Of a DNA stretch of 64,000 bases, positions 9,602 to 18,258 are shown one piece after another. The stretch spans positions 1 through 64,000 of the forward strand of contig NZ_BMRM01000002.1 of assembly GCF_014648635.1 (NCBI RefSeq), read 5' to 3'. The stretch comes from Streptomyces cinerochromogenes. Lineage in GTDB: Bacteria > Actinomycetota > Actinomycetes > Streptomycetales > Streptomycetaceae. The notes below the pieces were generated by a model. That model ran no database searches. It was given only the letters and a program-made list of their open reading frames with translations, and was not told where the DNA came from. How positions within the stretch are numbered: the first letter of the stretch is position 1; every line of letters starts with the position of its first letter. Position numbers and translations under genes: made by a program.

Positions 9602-10966
9602 TCAGCCCCTGATGATCGCCAGAGCCTCGTCGCGGATCTTCGTCATGGTGGCCTCGTCGCCGGCCTCGGCGTTCAGGCGCAGGAGCGGCTCGGTGTTGGA
9701 CGGGCGGACGTTGAACCACCAGTCGGCCGCGGCGACCGTGAGGCCGTCGAGGTCGTCGAGGGTGACGTCGGGGCGGCCCTCGTACGCGGTACGGATCGCG
9801 GCGAGGCGGGCGGCCTGGTCGGCGACGGTGGAGTTGATCTCACCGGAGCCGGTGTAGCGGTCGTACTGCGCGACCAGGGCGGACAGCGGGCCCTCCTGGC
9901 CGCCGAGGGCGGCGAGGACGTGCAGGGCGGCCAGCATGCCCGTGTCGGCGTTCCAGAAGTCCTTGAAGTAGTAGTGGGCCGAGTGCTCGCCGCCGAAGAT
10001 CGCGCCGGTGCGGGCCATCTCCGCCTTGATGAAGGAGTGGCCGACGCGGGTGCGGACGGGGGTGCCGCCGTTCTCCTTCACCACCTCCGGGACCGTGCGG
10101 GACGTGATCAGGTTGTGGATGACCGTGCCCTTGCCGCCGTTGCGGGCGAGTTCACGGGCGGCGACCAGTGCGGTGATCGCGGACGGGGAGACCGGGTCGC
10201 CGTTCTGGTCCACGACGAAGCAGCGGTCGGCGTCGCCGTCGAAGGCGATGCCGAGGTCGGCGCCCTCCGCCGGGACCCGCTTCTGCAGGTCCACGAGGTT
10301 GGCCGGGTCGAGCGGGTTGGCCTCGTGGTTGGGGAAGGTGCCGTCCAGTTCGAAGTACATCGGGACGAGGGTCAGGGGCAGGCCGGCGAAGACGGAGGGG
10401 ACCGTGTGGCCGCCCATGCCGTTGCCGGCGTCGACCACGACCTTCAGCGGGCGGATGGCGGTGAGGTCGACGAGGGAGCGGAGGTGCGCCGCGTAATCCT
10501 CCAACGTCTCGCGTGCGGAGAGGGTTCCCGGCCGGTCCACGGGTTCCGGGGCGCCCTCCGCCAGCCAGCGCTCGGCCAGTTCGCGGATCTGTGCGAGGCC
10601 GGTGTCCTGGCCGACGGGGGCGGCGCCCGCGCGGCACAGCTTGATGCCGTTGTACTGGGCCGGGTTGTGGGAGGCGGTGAACATCGCGCCCGGGAGGTTC
10701 AGCGCGCCGGAGGCGTAGTACAGCTGGTCCGTGGAGCACAGGCCGATCTCGGTGACGTCCACACCGCGGTCGGCGGCGCCGCGCGCGAAGGCGCGGGACA
10801 GGCCGGGGGACGAGGGCCGCATGTCGTGGCCGACGACGATGGCCGCCGCTCCCGTCACCTCCGCGAAGGCGGCGCCGAAGAGTCCGGCCAGTGCCTCGTC
10901 CCACTGGTCCGGGACCACTCCGCGTACGTCGTACGCCTTCACGATCTGCGACAGATCAGCAGTCAC
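9602..10966 (-). CDS. manB: phosphomannomutase/phosphoglucomutase
   Basis: This 454-aa alpha-D-phosphohexomutase converts mannose-6-P to mannose-1-P (and possibly glucose-6-P to glucose-1-P). All four family signatures are present: the phosphoserine loop FTASHNP (Ser near residue 99), the metal site DGDADRC, the sugar-specificity loop GGEHSAHYY and the phosphate-binding RPSNTEPLLRL. The start is GTG at 10966, preceded by GGAGGG at good spacing, rather than an in-frame ATG 33 bases upstream. It is the first gene of the leftward operon leading to manA. Substrate preference between mannose and glucose is inferred from the manA linkage. Confidence 0.93.
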   Translation of the reverse strand: MTADLSQIVKAYDVRGVVPDQWDEALAGLFGAAFAEVTGAAAIVVGHDMRPSSPGLSRAFARGAADRGVDVTEIGLCSTDQLYYASGALNLPGAMFTASHNPAQYNGIKLCRAGAAPVGQDTGLAQIRELAERWLAEGAPEPVDRPGTLSARETLEDYAAHLRSLVDLTAIRPLKVVVDAGNGMGGHTVPSVFAGLPLTLVPMYFELDGTFPNHEANPLDPANLVDLQKRVPAEGADLGIAFDGDADRCFVVDQNGDPVSPSAITALVAARELARNGGKGTVIHNLITSRTVPEVVKENGGTPVRTRVGHSFIKAEMARTGAIFGGEHSAHYYFKDFWNADTGMLAALHVLAALGGQEGPLSALVAQYDRYTGSGEINSTVADQAARLAAIRTAYEGRPDVTLDDLDGLTVAAADWWFNVRPSNTEPLLRLNAEAGDEATMTKIRDEALAIIRG

Positions 10967-11065
10967 GGCCAACCCTCCTGAAGTCCTATGGGTGCCCACA
11001 AACTACCCGTCCGGGGTAAGCGGGGGTGCGCGGACACCAGCGGATCCGTCCGCGGACCCCTGCGA

Positions 11066-11130
11066 GGACCTCTTCACGGATCCTTGCGTGGACCTCTCCA
11101 CGGATCCCTGCGGGGACCTCTCCACAGGCC
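11066..11130. repeat. imperfect 24-bp tandem repeat
   Basis: Two full copies of a 24-base unit beginning GGACCTCTYCACGGATCCYT (11066-11089 and 11090-11113) and a third partial copy lie in the gap between the phosphomannomutase start and the DUF3499 gene. Degenerate related units (GGATCC with GCGAGGACC) extend left to about 11040. No gene is seen in the 226-base gap. Confidence 0.7.
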
Positions 11131-11192
11131 CGCAGCCGTAACACCCGCGGGAGGCGAATCGTCACGCCGGAGGGGGTGGCGTGGGGTGGCGG

Positions 11193-11618
11193 TCAGTTGT
11201 CCGGTGAGCGCAGGACCCTCAGGTGGCCGCGGCGGGCGACCTCCATGGGGTCCGCTGCGCGGGCACCGCCGCCGCCCGCCTCCGCCGCGCGCTCCTGCGG
11301 ACGGGCCGCCTCGCGTACGGCGTTGGCGAGCGCTTCCAGGTCGTCACCGCTGGGCCGTGCGGGCGCGGAGCCGTCGAGGAGTCGTACGACCTCCCAGCCG
11401 CGCGGGGCGGTGAGGCGCTCGGAGTGCTCGGCGCACAGGTCGTAGCAGTGGGGTTCGGCGTAGGTGGCGAGCGGGCCGAGGACCGCGGTCGAGTCGGCGT
11501 AGACGTACGTCAGCGTCGCGACGGCGGGTCGGCCGCAGGCGGTGCGCGAACAGCGACGTACAGGGCTCACGACGTTGGACGGTACCGCACTCTTGAGCGG
11601 GCCGCGACGACTCTCCAC
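11193..11618 (-). CDS. DUF3499 family protein
   Basis: This 141-aa actinobacterial protein has the DUF3499 core: RRCSRTACGRPAVATLTYVY, followed by ADSTAVLGPL, then HCYDLCAEHSERLTAP. The two Cys/His clusters look like a metal-binding or redox site. The C-terminus is an Ala/Glu-rich, likely disordered tail. The GTG at 11618 is chosen because GTGGAG sits 8-10 bases before it; an in-frame ATG at 11660 lacks such a site. The function is unknown. Synteny upstream of manB and next to the divergent zincin-like gene is common in Streptomyces, by recall. Confidence 0.8.
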   Translation of the reverse strand: MESRRGPLKSAVPSNVVSPVRRCSRTACGRPAVATLTYVYADSTAVLGPLATYAEPHCYDLCAEHSERLTAPRGWEVVRLLDGSAPARPSGDDLEALANAVREAARPQERAAEAGGGGARAADPMEVARRGHLRVLRSPDN

Positions 11619-11899
11619 CAGGTCACTCCACCGTGTCGTGCTGTGAAACGCCCCACACACCCCTTCGAGTGGGCCCTGCTGACCTGCGTGGACGGGGGTG
11701 TGGCGGGGGTCGGACGGGATCGCGTCCGGTCATGAGTCGGTACAAACACCGTCAAATGGCTTGAGTTCGGCGGACTTGGAGAGTTACGGAAACGAGCCAG
11801 ACCTTGGCTGGAATGGTCATGCTGCGTCATGGGGGCGTTGGGCCGGTTGCCGCGTGGAGCCGGACGGGCGGAGGGTGCGGGGACTACGCTTCATCGGTG

Positions 11900-12355
11900 A
11901 TGGACAACCGTGTACCGCCCCGTGCCGCCGGCCCTGGGCCCCGTCGCCGTGACCGCCACGGGCGGGGCATGCGGGGGCCGATCGCGCCGCCGCAGGTGCC
12001 GCTCGCGGCAAGCCGTGCCGAGGTGTTCGCGGACCTGGTGCAGGACTCCGTGGAGCGTCTTGAGCGGCGGTGGCCGCAGCTGGCCGACATCGACTTCCTG
12101 GTCCTGGAGGTGCCCCGGCTGGAGGGGCGGGGGGATCAGGCGGCGTGGGGGGACGAAGCGGTGCCGCTCGGCGGGGTCGTCCCCGCGCGGGACGGACGGC
12201 GGGCTCGGGTGGTCGTGTACCGGCGGCCGGTGGAGATCCGGACCAAGGGGCGGGATGAGCGGGCCGCGCTGGTGCATGAGGTGGTGGTGGAGCAGGTGGC
12301 CGAGCTGCTGGGGTTGACGCCGGAGACGGTGGATCCCCGGTACGGGGAGGATTAG
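11900..12355 (+). CDS. zincin-like metallopeptidase family protein with altered HExxH
   Basis: The 151-aa product matches the DUF1025/zincin_1 family. An Arg-rich N-terminus is followed by a domain starting FADLVQDSVERLERRW and a strand-rich middle. It ends with VHEVVVEQVAELLGL and ETVDPRYGE. Family members normally have HExxHxxG; here the first His-Glu is kept but the second His is replaced by Glu (HEVVVEQ). Zinc proteolysis is therefore doubtful. ATG 11900 is preferred; a GTG one codon upstream is an alternative. It is divergent from the DUF3499 gene, with 281 bases between. The protein is small and cytosolic, without a signal peptide. Confidence 0.75.
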   Translation: MDNRVPPRAAGPGPRRRDRHGRGMRGPIAPPQVPLAASRAEVFADLVQDSVERLERRWPQLADIDFLVLEVPRLEGRGDQAAWGDEAVPLGGVVPARDGRRARVVVYRRPVEIRTKGRDERAALVHEVVVEQVAELLGLTPETVDPRYGED

Positions 12356-12417
12356 GCCGGGGTCGGTGTCGGTGCTGGTGCCGGCCGGGTTGGACCGCTC
12401 GCCCGCGCTGACGCGGT

Positions 12418-12458
12418 GCCTCCCCCAAGCTCTTCGCGCAGGGGGGACGGCATGACGG
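12418..12458. repeat. dispersed Streptomyces palindromic sequence
   Basis: CCTCCCCCAAGCTCTTCGCGCAGGGGGG pairs partly with itself (CCCCC/GGGGG). It resembles the sequence at 52215-52260 (CAAGCTCGGCCTCGCCGAGCAGGGGGGACCCCC). Such AAGCTC...GAGCAGGGGGGAC elements are scattered in Streptomyces genomes, by recall. It lies between two convergent genes and may also act as a terminator. Confidence 0.5.
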
Positions 12459-12482
12459 CCGCTGTGTCTGTCCGTAGCCGCG

Positions 12483-13994
12483 TCAGTTCTGGAGTACCGA
12501 CAGGTCCTGTTCCGTCCGCGGTACCGATACCGTTCCGCGGTCGTTCGGGAGGGGCTGGATGGTGAAGGCGGGGACGCCTCCTTCGGTGGCGGCGAGGGTA
12601 CGGGAGGCGTAGACGGGGGCGCCGGAGACGGGTTCGACGGTGAGGGCGTAGGTGCCCTTCAGGCCTGCCGGGATGGGGGCGTCGATGTTCTGGGTGGTGC
12701 CGGACTTGAGGGTGTAGGTCTTCGTGACCGGGGTTCCGCCCTCGCTGCCGGCCGAGGCGGTGACCTTGACCGTGGCCGTGCCGGTGGGGGCGGTCAGGGC
12801 GAGTGTGGTGCCCTTGGCGCTGTTGTCGGCCGAGGTCGCGCGCGTGCCGACGGCGGCCGTGGCCGGGATGAACGCCGTCTCCTTCTTGTCGCCCTTGCCG
12901 CGGGTGACCTGGAGGGCCGCGACGACCGGGACCGTCTGGTCGGTGGGGGTCAGGACCAGGGAGCCGGCCTCGCCCCGGGTGACGTCGCCGAGGTCGACCG
13001 TCGTCGACATGCCGGACTTGGCGTGCAGGGTCTCGTTCCCGGCCGGGGTGATCAGGCCGGCGGGCGAGGCCAGGCGGATCTTCAGGTCGGCGTCGGCGTC
13101 ACCGGGCGTGAAGGCGGTCAGACGGACGTCGGTGGCGTCCTTCGGGATGCCGGGCAGGACCAGGCTGCCGGCCGGGTCGGTGGCGGCGGCCAGCCAGTCG
13201 CCGCCCTCCTTGTCGTCCAGGGCCTGCACGGCCGCGCCGACCCGGCCGCTGCGCACGCTGACGTGCACGGTCAGGCCGGCCTGGCGCTCCTCGGTGAGGG
13301 TGGAGAGCAGGATCGGCTCGCTCGCGTGCGCGTCGACGGTGAGGTTCTCGCCCAGCGGGGACTTGATGGCGCCGTCCTTGCCGTACAGCTCGATGTCGAC
13401 CACGGCGGCGGAGTCGTCGGGGTTGGTCAGATGGACGTAGTCGGTGCGGCCGGTGGCCGTGCTGGCGCCCGGGAACCAGAACTCGGTGTCCGCGCCGGTG
13501 CAGTTGACGCCCAGCAGGCCCCGGCCGGTGCCGGCGGCGACCTCGGTGGTCTCCTGGACGGTCCAGCCCGGCGCGAACCCGCCGTCCGCCGTGCCGATCA
13601 GCGCGGGCGTCTCGGCGCCGGAGGTCTCGCCGGTGGCCGGGGTGCCCGGTGCCTTCGGGGCGAGCACCGGTTCGTCGGCCTTCTTCGCGGTGCCCTTGCC
13701 GCCCTTGCTCCCCTTGCCGCCCGTGTCGTCCGACTGTCCGGCGGCGGCCTGGAGCCGGGCCTTGCCGCCGCTCGCGGCGCCCTTGGTGACCGGTGTGAAC
13801 GACGTGTACGCCGTGTCCGCGATGTCCGACGTGCTCGGCGCCGGGCACAGCAGGCCGGTGCGTTCCACGGGCAGTTGGGCGGCTGCCCCGGGGGCGGCGG
13901 CGCCGGACGCGGACGGCGAGTCGAACGCGGCGAACGCGGTGACGGCGGCCAGCGCGGTCGTACCGGCGATCAGGGACAGGGTCGTGCGGTTCAC
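12483..13994 (-). CDS. DUF5719 family secreted/anchored protein
   Basis: This 503-aa protein begins at a GTG (13994) that overlaps the TGA of the upstream glycosyltransferase gene as GTGA, a sign of translational coupling. Residues 1-35 form a signal peptide or single anchor (LIAGTTALAAVTAFAAF). A Gly/Lys-rich linker near residues 90-110 follows. The rest is strand-rich, with motifs such as GVNCTGADTEFWFPGAS and YVHLTNPDDSAAVVDIELYG. This pattern, in which a glycosyltransferase is followed by a protein binding outside the membrane, recurs in actinobacteria. It is probably extracytoplasmic and works with the neighbouring glycosyltransferase. The biochemical role is unknown. Confidence 0.75.
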   Translation of the reverse strand: MNRTTLSLIAGTTALAAVTAFAAFDSPSASGAAAPGAAAQLPVERTGLLCPAPSTSDIADTAYTSFTPVTKGAASGGKARLQAAAGQSDDTGGKGSKGGKGTAKKADEPVLAPKAPGTPATGETSGAETPALIGTADGGFAPGWTVQETTEVAAGTGRGLLGVNCTGADTEFWFPGASTATGRTDYVHLTNPDDSAAVVDIELYGKDGAIKSPLGENLTVDAHASEPILLSTLTEERQAGLTVHVSVRSGRVGAAVQALDDKEGGDWLAAATDPAGSLVLPGIPKDATDVRLTAFTPGDADADLKIRLASPAGLITPAGNETLHAKSGMSTTVDLGDVTRGEAGSLVLTPTDQTVPVVAALQVTRGKGDKKETAFIPATAAVGTRATSADNSAKGTTLALTAPTGTATVKVTASAGSEGGTPVTKTYTLKSGTTQNIDAPIPAGLKGTYALTVEPVSGAPVYASRTLAATEGGVPAFTIQPLPNDRGTVSVPRTEQDLSVLQN

Positions 13995-16900
13995 TGCTGG
14001 CTCCCGTCGGGGCGCTGGCTGCCGGTGCCGTGGGGGTGCTGGGCCGGGTCGTAGTCCTGCTGGGCGGGGTCGTAACCCTGCTGGGCGGGGTCGTAGCCCT
14101 GCTGGGCCGCGTCGTAGCCCTGCTGGGTCGTGTCCCAGCCCTGGTGGTCGGGGTCGTAACCCTGCCGGGCGGGGTCGTAGGCCTGGTCGTAGGACTGCTG
14201 CTGGTAGGAGGCCGGGTCGTACGGCGTCTGGTCGGTGGCGGTGCCGCCGTAGGCGTACGGGTCGTACGGGGCCGCCTGGTAGGGGTCGGGCTGCTGGTAC
14301 GGCTGCTGGTCGTAGCCGGTCGCGGTCGGGTACGGGTCCGTGCCGTAGCCGTCGGTCCCGTAGGCGGCCGGGTCCCCCCAGTTCTGGCTCCGCTCGGCCG
14401 AGGAGTCCCCCATGTCGTACGACTGCTGCTGGTGCGGTACGGCCGCCGGGGACTGCTCGGGCGGCGGAGGTGTGCCGGGCTGCTCCTGCGCGGCGGCTTC
14501 CTCGGCCTGGGCGCGCAGGCGGCGGGCGCGGCGGCCCTCGCCGGTGGTGGCCTGGGCGGGCAGGGGCTGTTCCTCTGGCAGGTCGTCGTCGACGTCGCGG
14601 CGGCGGCCGGGCAGGGCGAGGACGACCAGGACGAGCGCGAGCGCGCCCTGCGCCCACAGCCAGGCGGTACGGGTGAACGGGGCGTCGTAGGTGACGTCCA
14701 GGCGGCCGCCGGCGGCGGGGAGTCGGAAGCCCTGGGCCCAGCCGTCGACCGTGGTGCGGGTGAGCGGCTTGCCGTCGAGGGTGGCCGTCCAGCCGTCGGC
14801 CGCGCTGTCGGCCAGGCGCAGGACGCGGCTGCCGGAGCCAGCCGGGATCGTCGTGTGGATCTCCACCGGTCCGGAGGGGACCGGCTGGGCCTTGCCCGGG
14901 CCGGAGGCGGGCACGATGGCCGCGCGGGCGACCTCCTGCCCGACGCGCCACAGGGCGCTGCCGTTCTGCTGGCTGAGCCGGGCCAGGCCGGGCGTGGCGT
15001 CCAGGACCCGGGTGAGGTCGCGGGGGGCGCCCTTGTGGACGAGGACGTAGCGCACGGCGAAGCCGCCGAGTTCGTCGGCCTGGTCGGCGCCGGAGCCGGC
15101 GACCAGGTTGGCAACGATCTTGTCCAGGCGGGTGTTCTCGCCGTCGGCGGCGGCGAGTTCGGCGTCGCCCATGCGGGCGCCGGAGCCGCGGACCAGGGTG
15201 TAGCGCACGCGCGCGACGGAGTCGCTGTCGAGGATCAGGGTGCGGGCCTGGGCGCCGCCGGTGGAGTCCTCGGCGACGAACGCGGGCACCTGGGCGGGGT
15301 CGCGGCGCTCCAGGGGGCCGTCGGCGCCGCCGATCATCCAGCCGGCGGCGATGAGCAGCGGGCCGGCGGCCGAGGCGAAGGCGATCAGCGCGGCGACGGG
15401 CTGGCGCCAGCCGAAGCTCTGCTCGGCCACGCGTGCGCGTGCGCCGTCGGCGCCGAGGGCGGCGGCGGCCAGCAGGGCGATGCCGTAGACCAGGGTGGCC
15501 GGTCCGGCCCAGGCGGACTTGTTGGACAGCACCGCGAAGACGAGGCCGACCAGGGCGACGGCCCACGCGGTGCGGATGCCGAGCTGCCGTTCGGAGCGCA
15601 GCAGGGCGGCGAGCGCGGCGAGCACGACGCCGAGGAGCATCAGGCCGTCGACGGTGCCGGGGCCGCCGGGGGAGGCGCCGAGCAGATCGAGCGCGGAGGC
15701 GGCCGAGGGGCCGTACTCCAGGCCGGCCTCCTGGAAGAAGCCGGTCGGCAGGAGCGTCAGCGACCAGGGCGCGAGGACCAGCAGCGGCGTGCCGAGCTGG
15801 ACGAGGAAGCGCAGGCCGTGGCCGACGAGGTCGCCGCGGCGCAGCACCAGGACGCCGAGGCCGAGCAGCAGCGCGATGGGCCAGACGACCGGCGTGAACG
15901 CGGTGGTGATGGTCAGCAGCAGTGCGTACGCCCAGGTGGCGCGCCAGCTGCCGCGGGCGCCGGTGCGGCTTGCCAGGCCGCTCGCGGCGATGCCCGCGCG
16001 CGCGATGAGCGGCAGCAGCACGGCGAGCACGGCCGTGCCGATGCGGCCGCCGGCGAGGGCGCCGGTGGTCGCGGGCAGGAAGGCGTAGACCACGGCCGCC
16101 CACGCGCGCAGCAGCCGGGAGGTGACCAGGGGCCGTGAGGCGAAGTAGGCGGTGAATCCCGCGAGCGGCACCGAGCAGACCAGCAGGACGGTGACGGCGA
16201 GACCGGTGGAGCCGAACAGGATCGTGGCGAGGGTCGCGACGATCGCCAGGTAGGGCGGCGCGGACGGGGTGCCGCCGGCGCCCACCGGATGCCAGGCGTC
16301 CAGGTAGCGGGACCACAGGTCGCCGGCGCCGGCCGGGGCGGGCAGCAGGGCGCCGCCGGCGAGCGCGCCGCCGCCGAGCAGGGCGCGGCAGGCGACGAAG
16401 GAGATGAGCAGCAGCGCGAGGAAGAGCACCGGGCCGGGTCTGCGGGCGATCCGCCTGAGCCGGGCGAACTGCTCGACCTCCAGGAACTCGGCGTCGTCGC
16501 CGCCGGGCCCGGACTCCACGGCGCCGCCGTGCCGTCCGGCCGAGGAGGTGTCGGTGTCGGTGCCGCTGGTGAAGCTGCCCGCGATCTGCTCCACGGTGGC
16601 CCGGACGGTGGCGCCGGGCGGCGGGAACAGCTGGCGCAGTTCGCCCTTGTCGATCTGGGCGGGGCCGCGGCGGCGCCGGGCGGCGATGATCCGCTCGGGC
16701 CGCAGCAGGGTGCTCAGCAGGCCGCGGATCTCGTCGACGGCCTGGCCGGGGACCTTGCCGACGAGGTAGGCGAGGGTGCGCAGGACGGTGCCGAGGACGA
16801 GCCGGACCAGCACCCAGGGCAGCGCCGCCGTACGGGTGTTGACGAGCAGGGTGTAGACGGCGCCGGCCTTGTCGACCTTGTGCGGGGAGGCGGTGGTGCG

Positions 16901-17797
16901 GCCGGCGCAGTCGACCGTGCGGCGCTCGCGGGAGGCGGCCTCGGCGTGCCGGACGACCGCGTCGGGCGCGACCAGGACGCGGTGGCCGGCGGTGTGGGCG
17001 CGCCAGCACAGGTCGACGTCGTCGCGCATGAGGGGCAGCCGGCGGTCGAAGCCGCCGAGCTGTTCGAAGACGTCGCGGCGGACGAGCATGCCGGCGGTGG
17101 AGACGGACAGCACGGTGCGGACGTGGTCGTGCTGGCCCTGGTCCTGTTCGCGGCGGTCCAGACCCGTCCACCGGCGGCCGGAGTTGGCGATGGAGACGCC
17201 GACCTCCAGCAGCTGCCGGCGGTCGTACCAGCCGCGCAGCTTGGGGCCGACGACGGCGACGTCGTCGCGGCCGAGTTCGAGTTCGTTGTCGACGACGCGC
17301 AGCAGCTGGGCGAGGGCGTCGGGTTCGGGGGCGCAGTCGTCGTGCAGCAGCCACAGCCACTGGACGGGCTCGCCGTGCGGCAGTTCGGGCAGGTCGTAGG
17401 CGTCGTCGCGCCACGTGCGCGTGACGGGGTCCCAGCCGCTGGGGCGCTTGAGGTACGGCAGCTCCTCGGGAGTGAGGACGGGCGCGGTGCGGCTCGCCTC
17501 CTCCACGGCCTGGCCGAAGCCGGTGCGGCGGGCGAGGTGCAGCACGTTCGCGTCGCCGAGGGCGTCGGTGAGCAGCTGGGCGGAGTCGTCCGCGCTGCCG
17601 GTGTCGGCGGCCACCGCGTACTGGACGGGGCGCTCCTGGCCGAGCAGCCCGGCGAGGGCGTCGGGCAGCCAGCGGGCACCGTCGTGGGAGACGAGGACCG
17701 CGGTCACCACATGACGCGGGAACTCGGGCGGGCGGGTGGGGTCAAACCCGGCGGTGGCGGCGCCGGTTCGGGCCGCCGTATGGCTGTGCACGGACAT
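13991..17797 (-). CDS. large membrane glycosyltransferase, family 2
   Basis: From ATG 17797 the product is 1268 aa; an in-frame start at 17899 would add 34 residues. Neither has a clear ribosome site. Residues about 25-330 are a GT2/GT-A domain with VVTAVLVSHDGARWLPDAL at the nucleotide site, a WLWLLHDDCAP DxD-like motif and LPLMRDDVDLCWRA as the acceptor block. A long multi-pass membrane region follows, with about a dozen hydrophobic segments. Then comes an extracytoplasmic portion (SVARVRYTLVRGSGARMG and onward). The C-terminal 120 or so residues are Gln/Tyr/Asp/Pro-rich with repeated QQGYDPA units. The protein probably transfers a sugar to a lipid or wall polymer. The coupled DUF5719 gene follows. 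The donor is unknown. Confidence 0.8.
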   Translation of the reverse strand: MSVHSHTAARTGAATAGFDPTRPPEFPRHVVTAVLVSHDGARWLPDALAGLLGQERPVQYAVAADTGSADDSAQLLTDALGDANVLHLARRTGFGQAVEEASRTAPVLTPEELPYLKRPSGWDPVTRTWRDDAYDLPELPHGEPVQWLWLLHDDCAPEPDALAQLLRVVDNELELGRDDVAVVGPKLRGWYDRRQLLEVGVSIANSGRRWTGLDRREQDQGQHDHVRTVLSVSTAGMLVRRDVFEQLGGFDRRLPLMRDDVDLCWRAHTAGHRVLVAPDAVVRHAEAASRERRTVDCAGRTTASPHKVDKAGAVYTLLVNTRTAALPWVLVRLVLGTVLRTLAYLVGKVPGQAVDEIRGLLSTLLRPERIIAARRRRGPAQIDKGELRQLFPPPGATVRATVEQIAGSFTSGTDTDTSSAGRHGGAVESGPGGDDAEFLEVEQFARLRRIARRPGPVLFLALLLISFVACRALLGGGALAGGALLPAPAGAGDLWSRYLDAWHPVGAGGTPSAPPYLAIVATLATILFGSTGLAVTVLLVCSVPLAGFTAYFASRPLVTSRLLRAWAAVVYAFLPATTGALAGGRIGTAVLAVLLPLIARAGIAASGLASRTGARGSWRATWAYALLLTITTAFTPVVWPIALLLGLGVLVLRRGDLVGHGLRFLVQLGTPLLVLAPWSLTLLPTGFFQEAGLEYGPSAASALDLLGASPGGPGTVDGLMLLGVVLAALAALLRSERQLGIRTAWAVALVGLVFAVLSNKSAWAGPATLVYGIALLAAAALGADGARARVAEQSFGWRQPVAALIAFASAAGPLLIAAGWMIGGADGPLERRDPAQVPAFVAEDSTGGAQARTLILDSDSVARVRYTLVRGSGARMGDAELAAADGENTRLDKIVANLVAGSGADQADELGGFAVRYVLVHKGAPRDLTRVLDATPGLARLSQQNGSALWRVGQEVARAAIVPASGPGKAQPVPSGPVEIHTTIPAGSGSRVLRLADSAADGWTATLDGKPLTRTTVDGWAQGFRLPAAGGRLDVTYDAPFTRTAWLWAQGALALVLVVLALPGRRRDVDDDLPEEQPLPAQATTGEGRRARRLRAQAEEAAAQEQPGTPPPPEQSPAAVPHQQQSYDMGDSSAERSQNWGDPAAYGTDGYGTDPYPTATGYDQQPYQQPDPYQAAPYDPYAYGGTATDQTPYDPASYQQQSYDQAYDPARQGYDPDHQGWDTTQQGYDAAQQGYDPAQQGYDPAQQDYDPAQHPHGTGSQRPDGSQQ
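14046..14171 (-). repeat. 21-bp coding tandem repeat (QQGYDPA heptads)
   Basis: On the plus strand the unit GGGTCGTAGCCCTGCTGGGC recurs every 21 bases with small changes, for about five to six copies from 14046. In the glycosyltransferase frame it encodes QGYDPAQ heptads, giving a Tyr/Gln low-complexity tail. Confidence 0.8.
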
Positions 17798-18247
17798 CGA
17801 GGTACGGGCCCCGGTTCGATGGACTGCGGTGGACGCCCGTGCCTCCTCGTGCGTCGGATGCGTCGAGGGGACAGCGGGGTGTCTCGGACGAGCGACCACA
17901 CTATCGGCAGTCCCATCGGGGTGGCGCTTGGCGCCTCGATGAGGGGTGGTGGTACGGGGACGGGCGGGCGACGACGGCCCGCCACCGGTGGATGGCCCAC
18001 GGACGACGGGCTGTTCGCGAGGTATGGGGTCGTACGCATCGGGCCGTGCGTATGGGCTCGCACGTACGGGTCTTATGTACGGGGCCTCACGTACGGGGCC
18101 TCACGTACGGGGCCTCACGTACGGGGCCTCACATACGGGGCCTCACATACGGGGTCGTGCGTATGTCAGGCGGCCGGTCGGACGGCCGGTCGGACGGCGG
18201 CCTCCTCCGGACCGGCCTTCAGACGGCGGCTCTCTGCGGACCGGCCT
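17798..18247. other. gene-free repeat-rich gap between whiB and the glycosyltransferase
   Basis: No convincing gene is present in these 450 bases. The left part (17800-18050) is ordinary GC-rich sequence and presumably holds the glycosyltransferase promoter. The right part holds two kinds of direct repeat, listed separately. Open frames across it translate into repeats of the DNA units and look accidental. Confidence 0.6.
18061..18158. repeat. 14-bp tandem repeat ACGTACGGGGCCTC
   Basis: Copies start at 18075, 18089, 18103, 18117, 18131 and 18145, with a diverged copy at 18061. Three are exact (18089-18130). Later copies read ACATACGGGGCCTC. Each contains the palindrome CGTACG or its variant. 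There are no spacers, so it is not a CRISPR array. It lies about 90 bases downstream of whiB. Confidence 0.9.
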
Positions 18248-18258
18248 TCAGACGGCGG
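18209..18258. repeat. 21-bp duplication of the whiB 3' end
   Basis: GGACCGGCCTTCAGACGGCG plus one further G occurs at 18209-18229 and again at 18238-18258. The second copy includes the whiB stop codon and last codons. A third partial TTCAGACGGCGG lies inside whiB at about 18264-18275. Confidence 0.8.

Noticed and set aside
12483..17414. A single open frame of more than 1600 codons
   Set aside because: Only its last 503 codons, from GTG 13994, are a gene (DUF5719). The rest is antisense-frame text over the glycosyltransferase with Arg/Pro-rich, low-complexity translation.
18061..18158. Possible CRISPR array
   Set aside because: The 14-base units are directly adjacent with no spacers and no cas genes are nearby.
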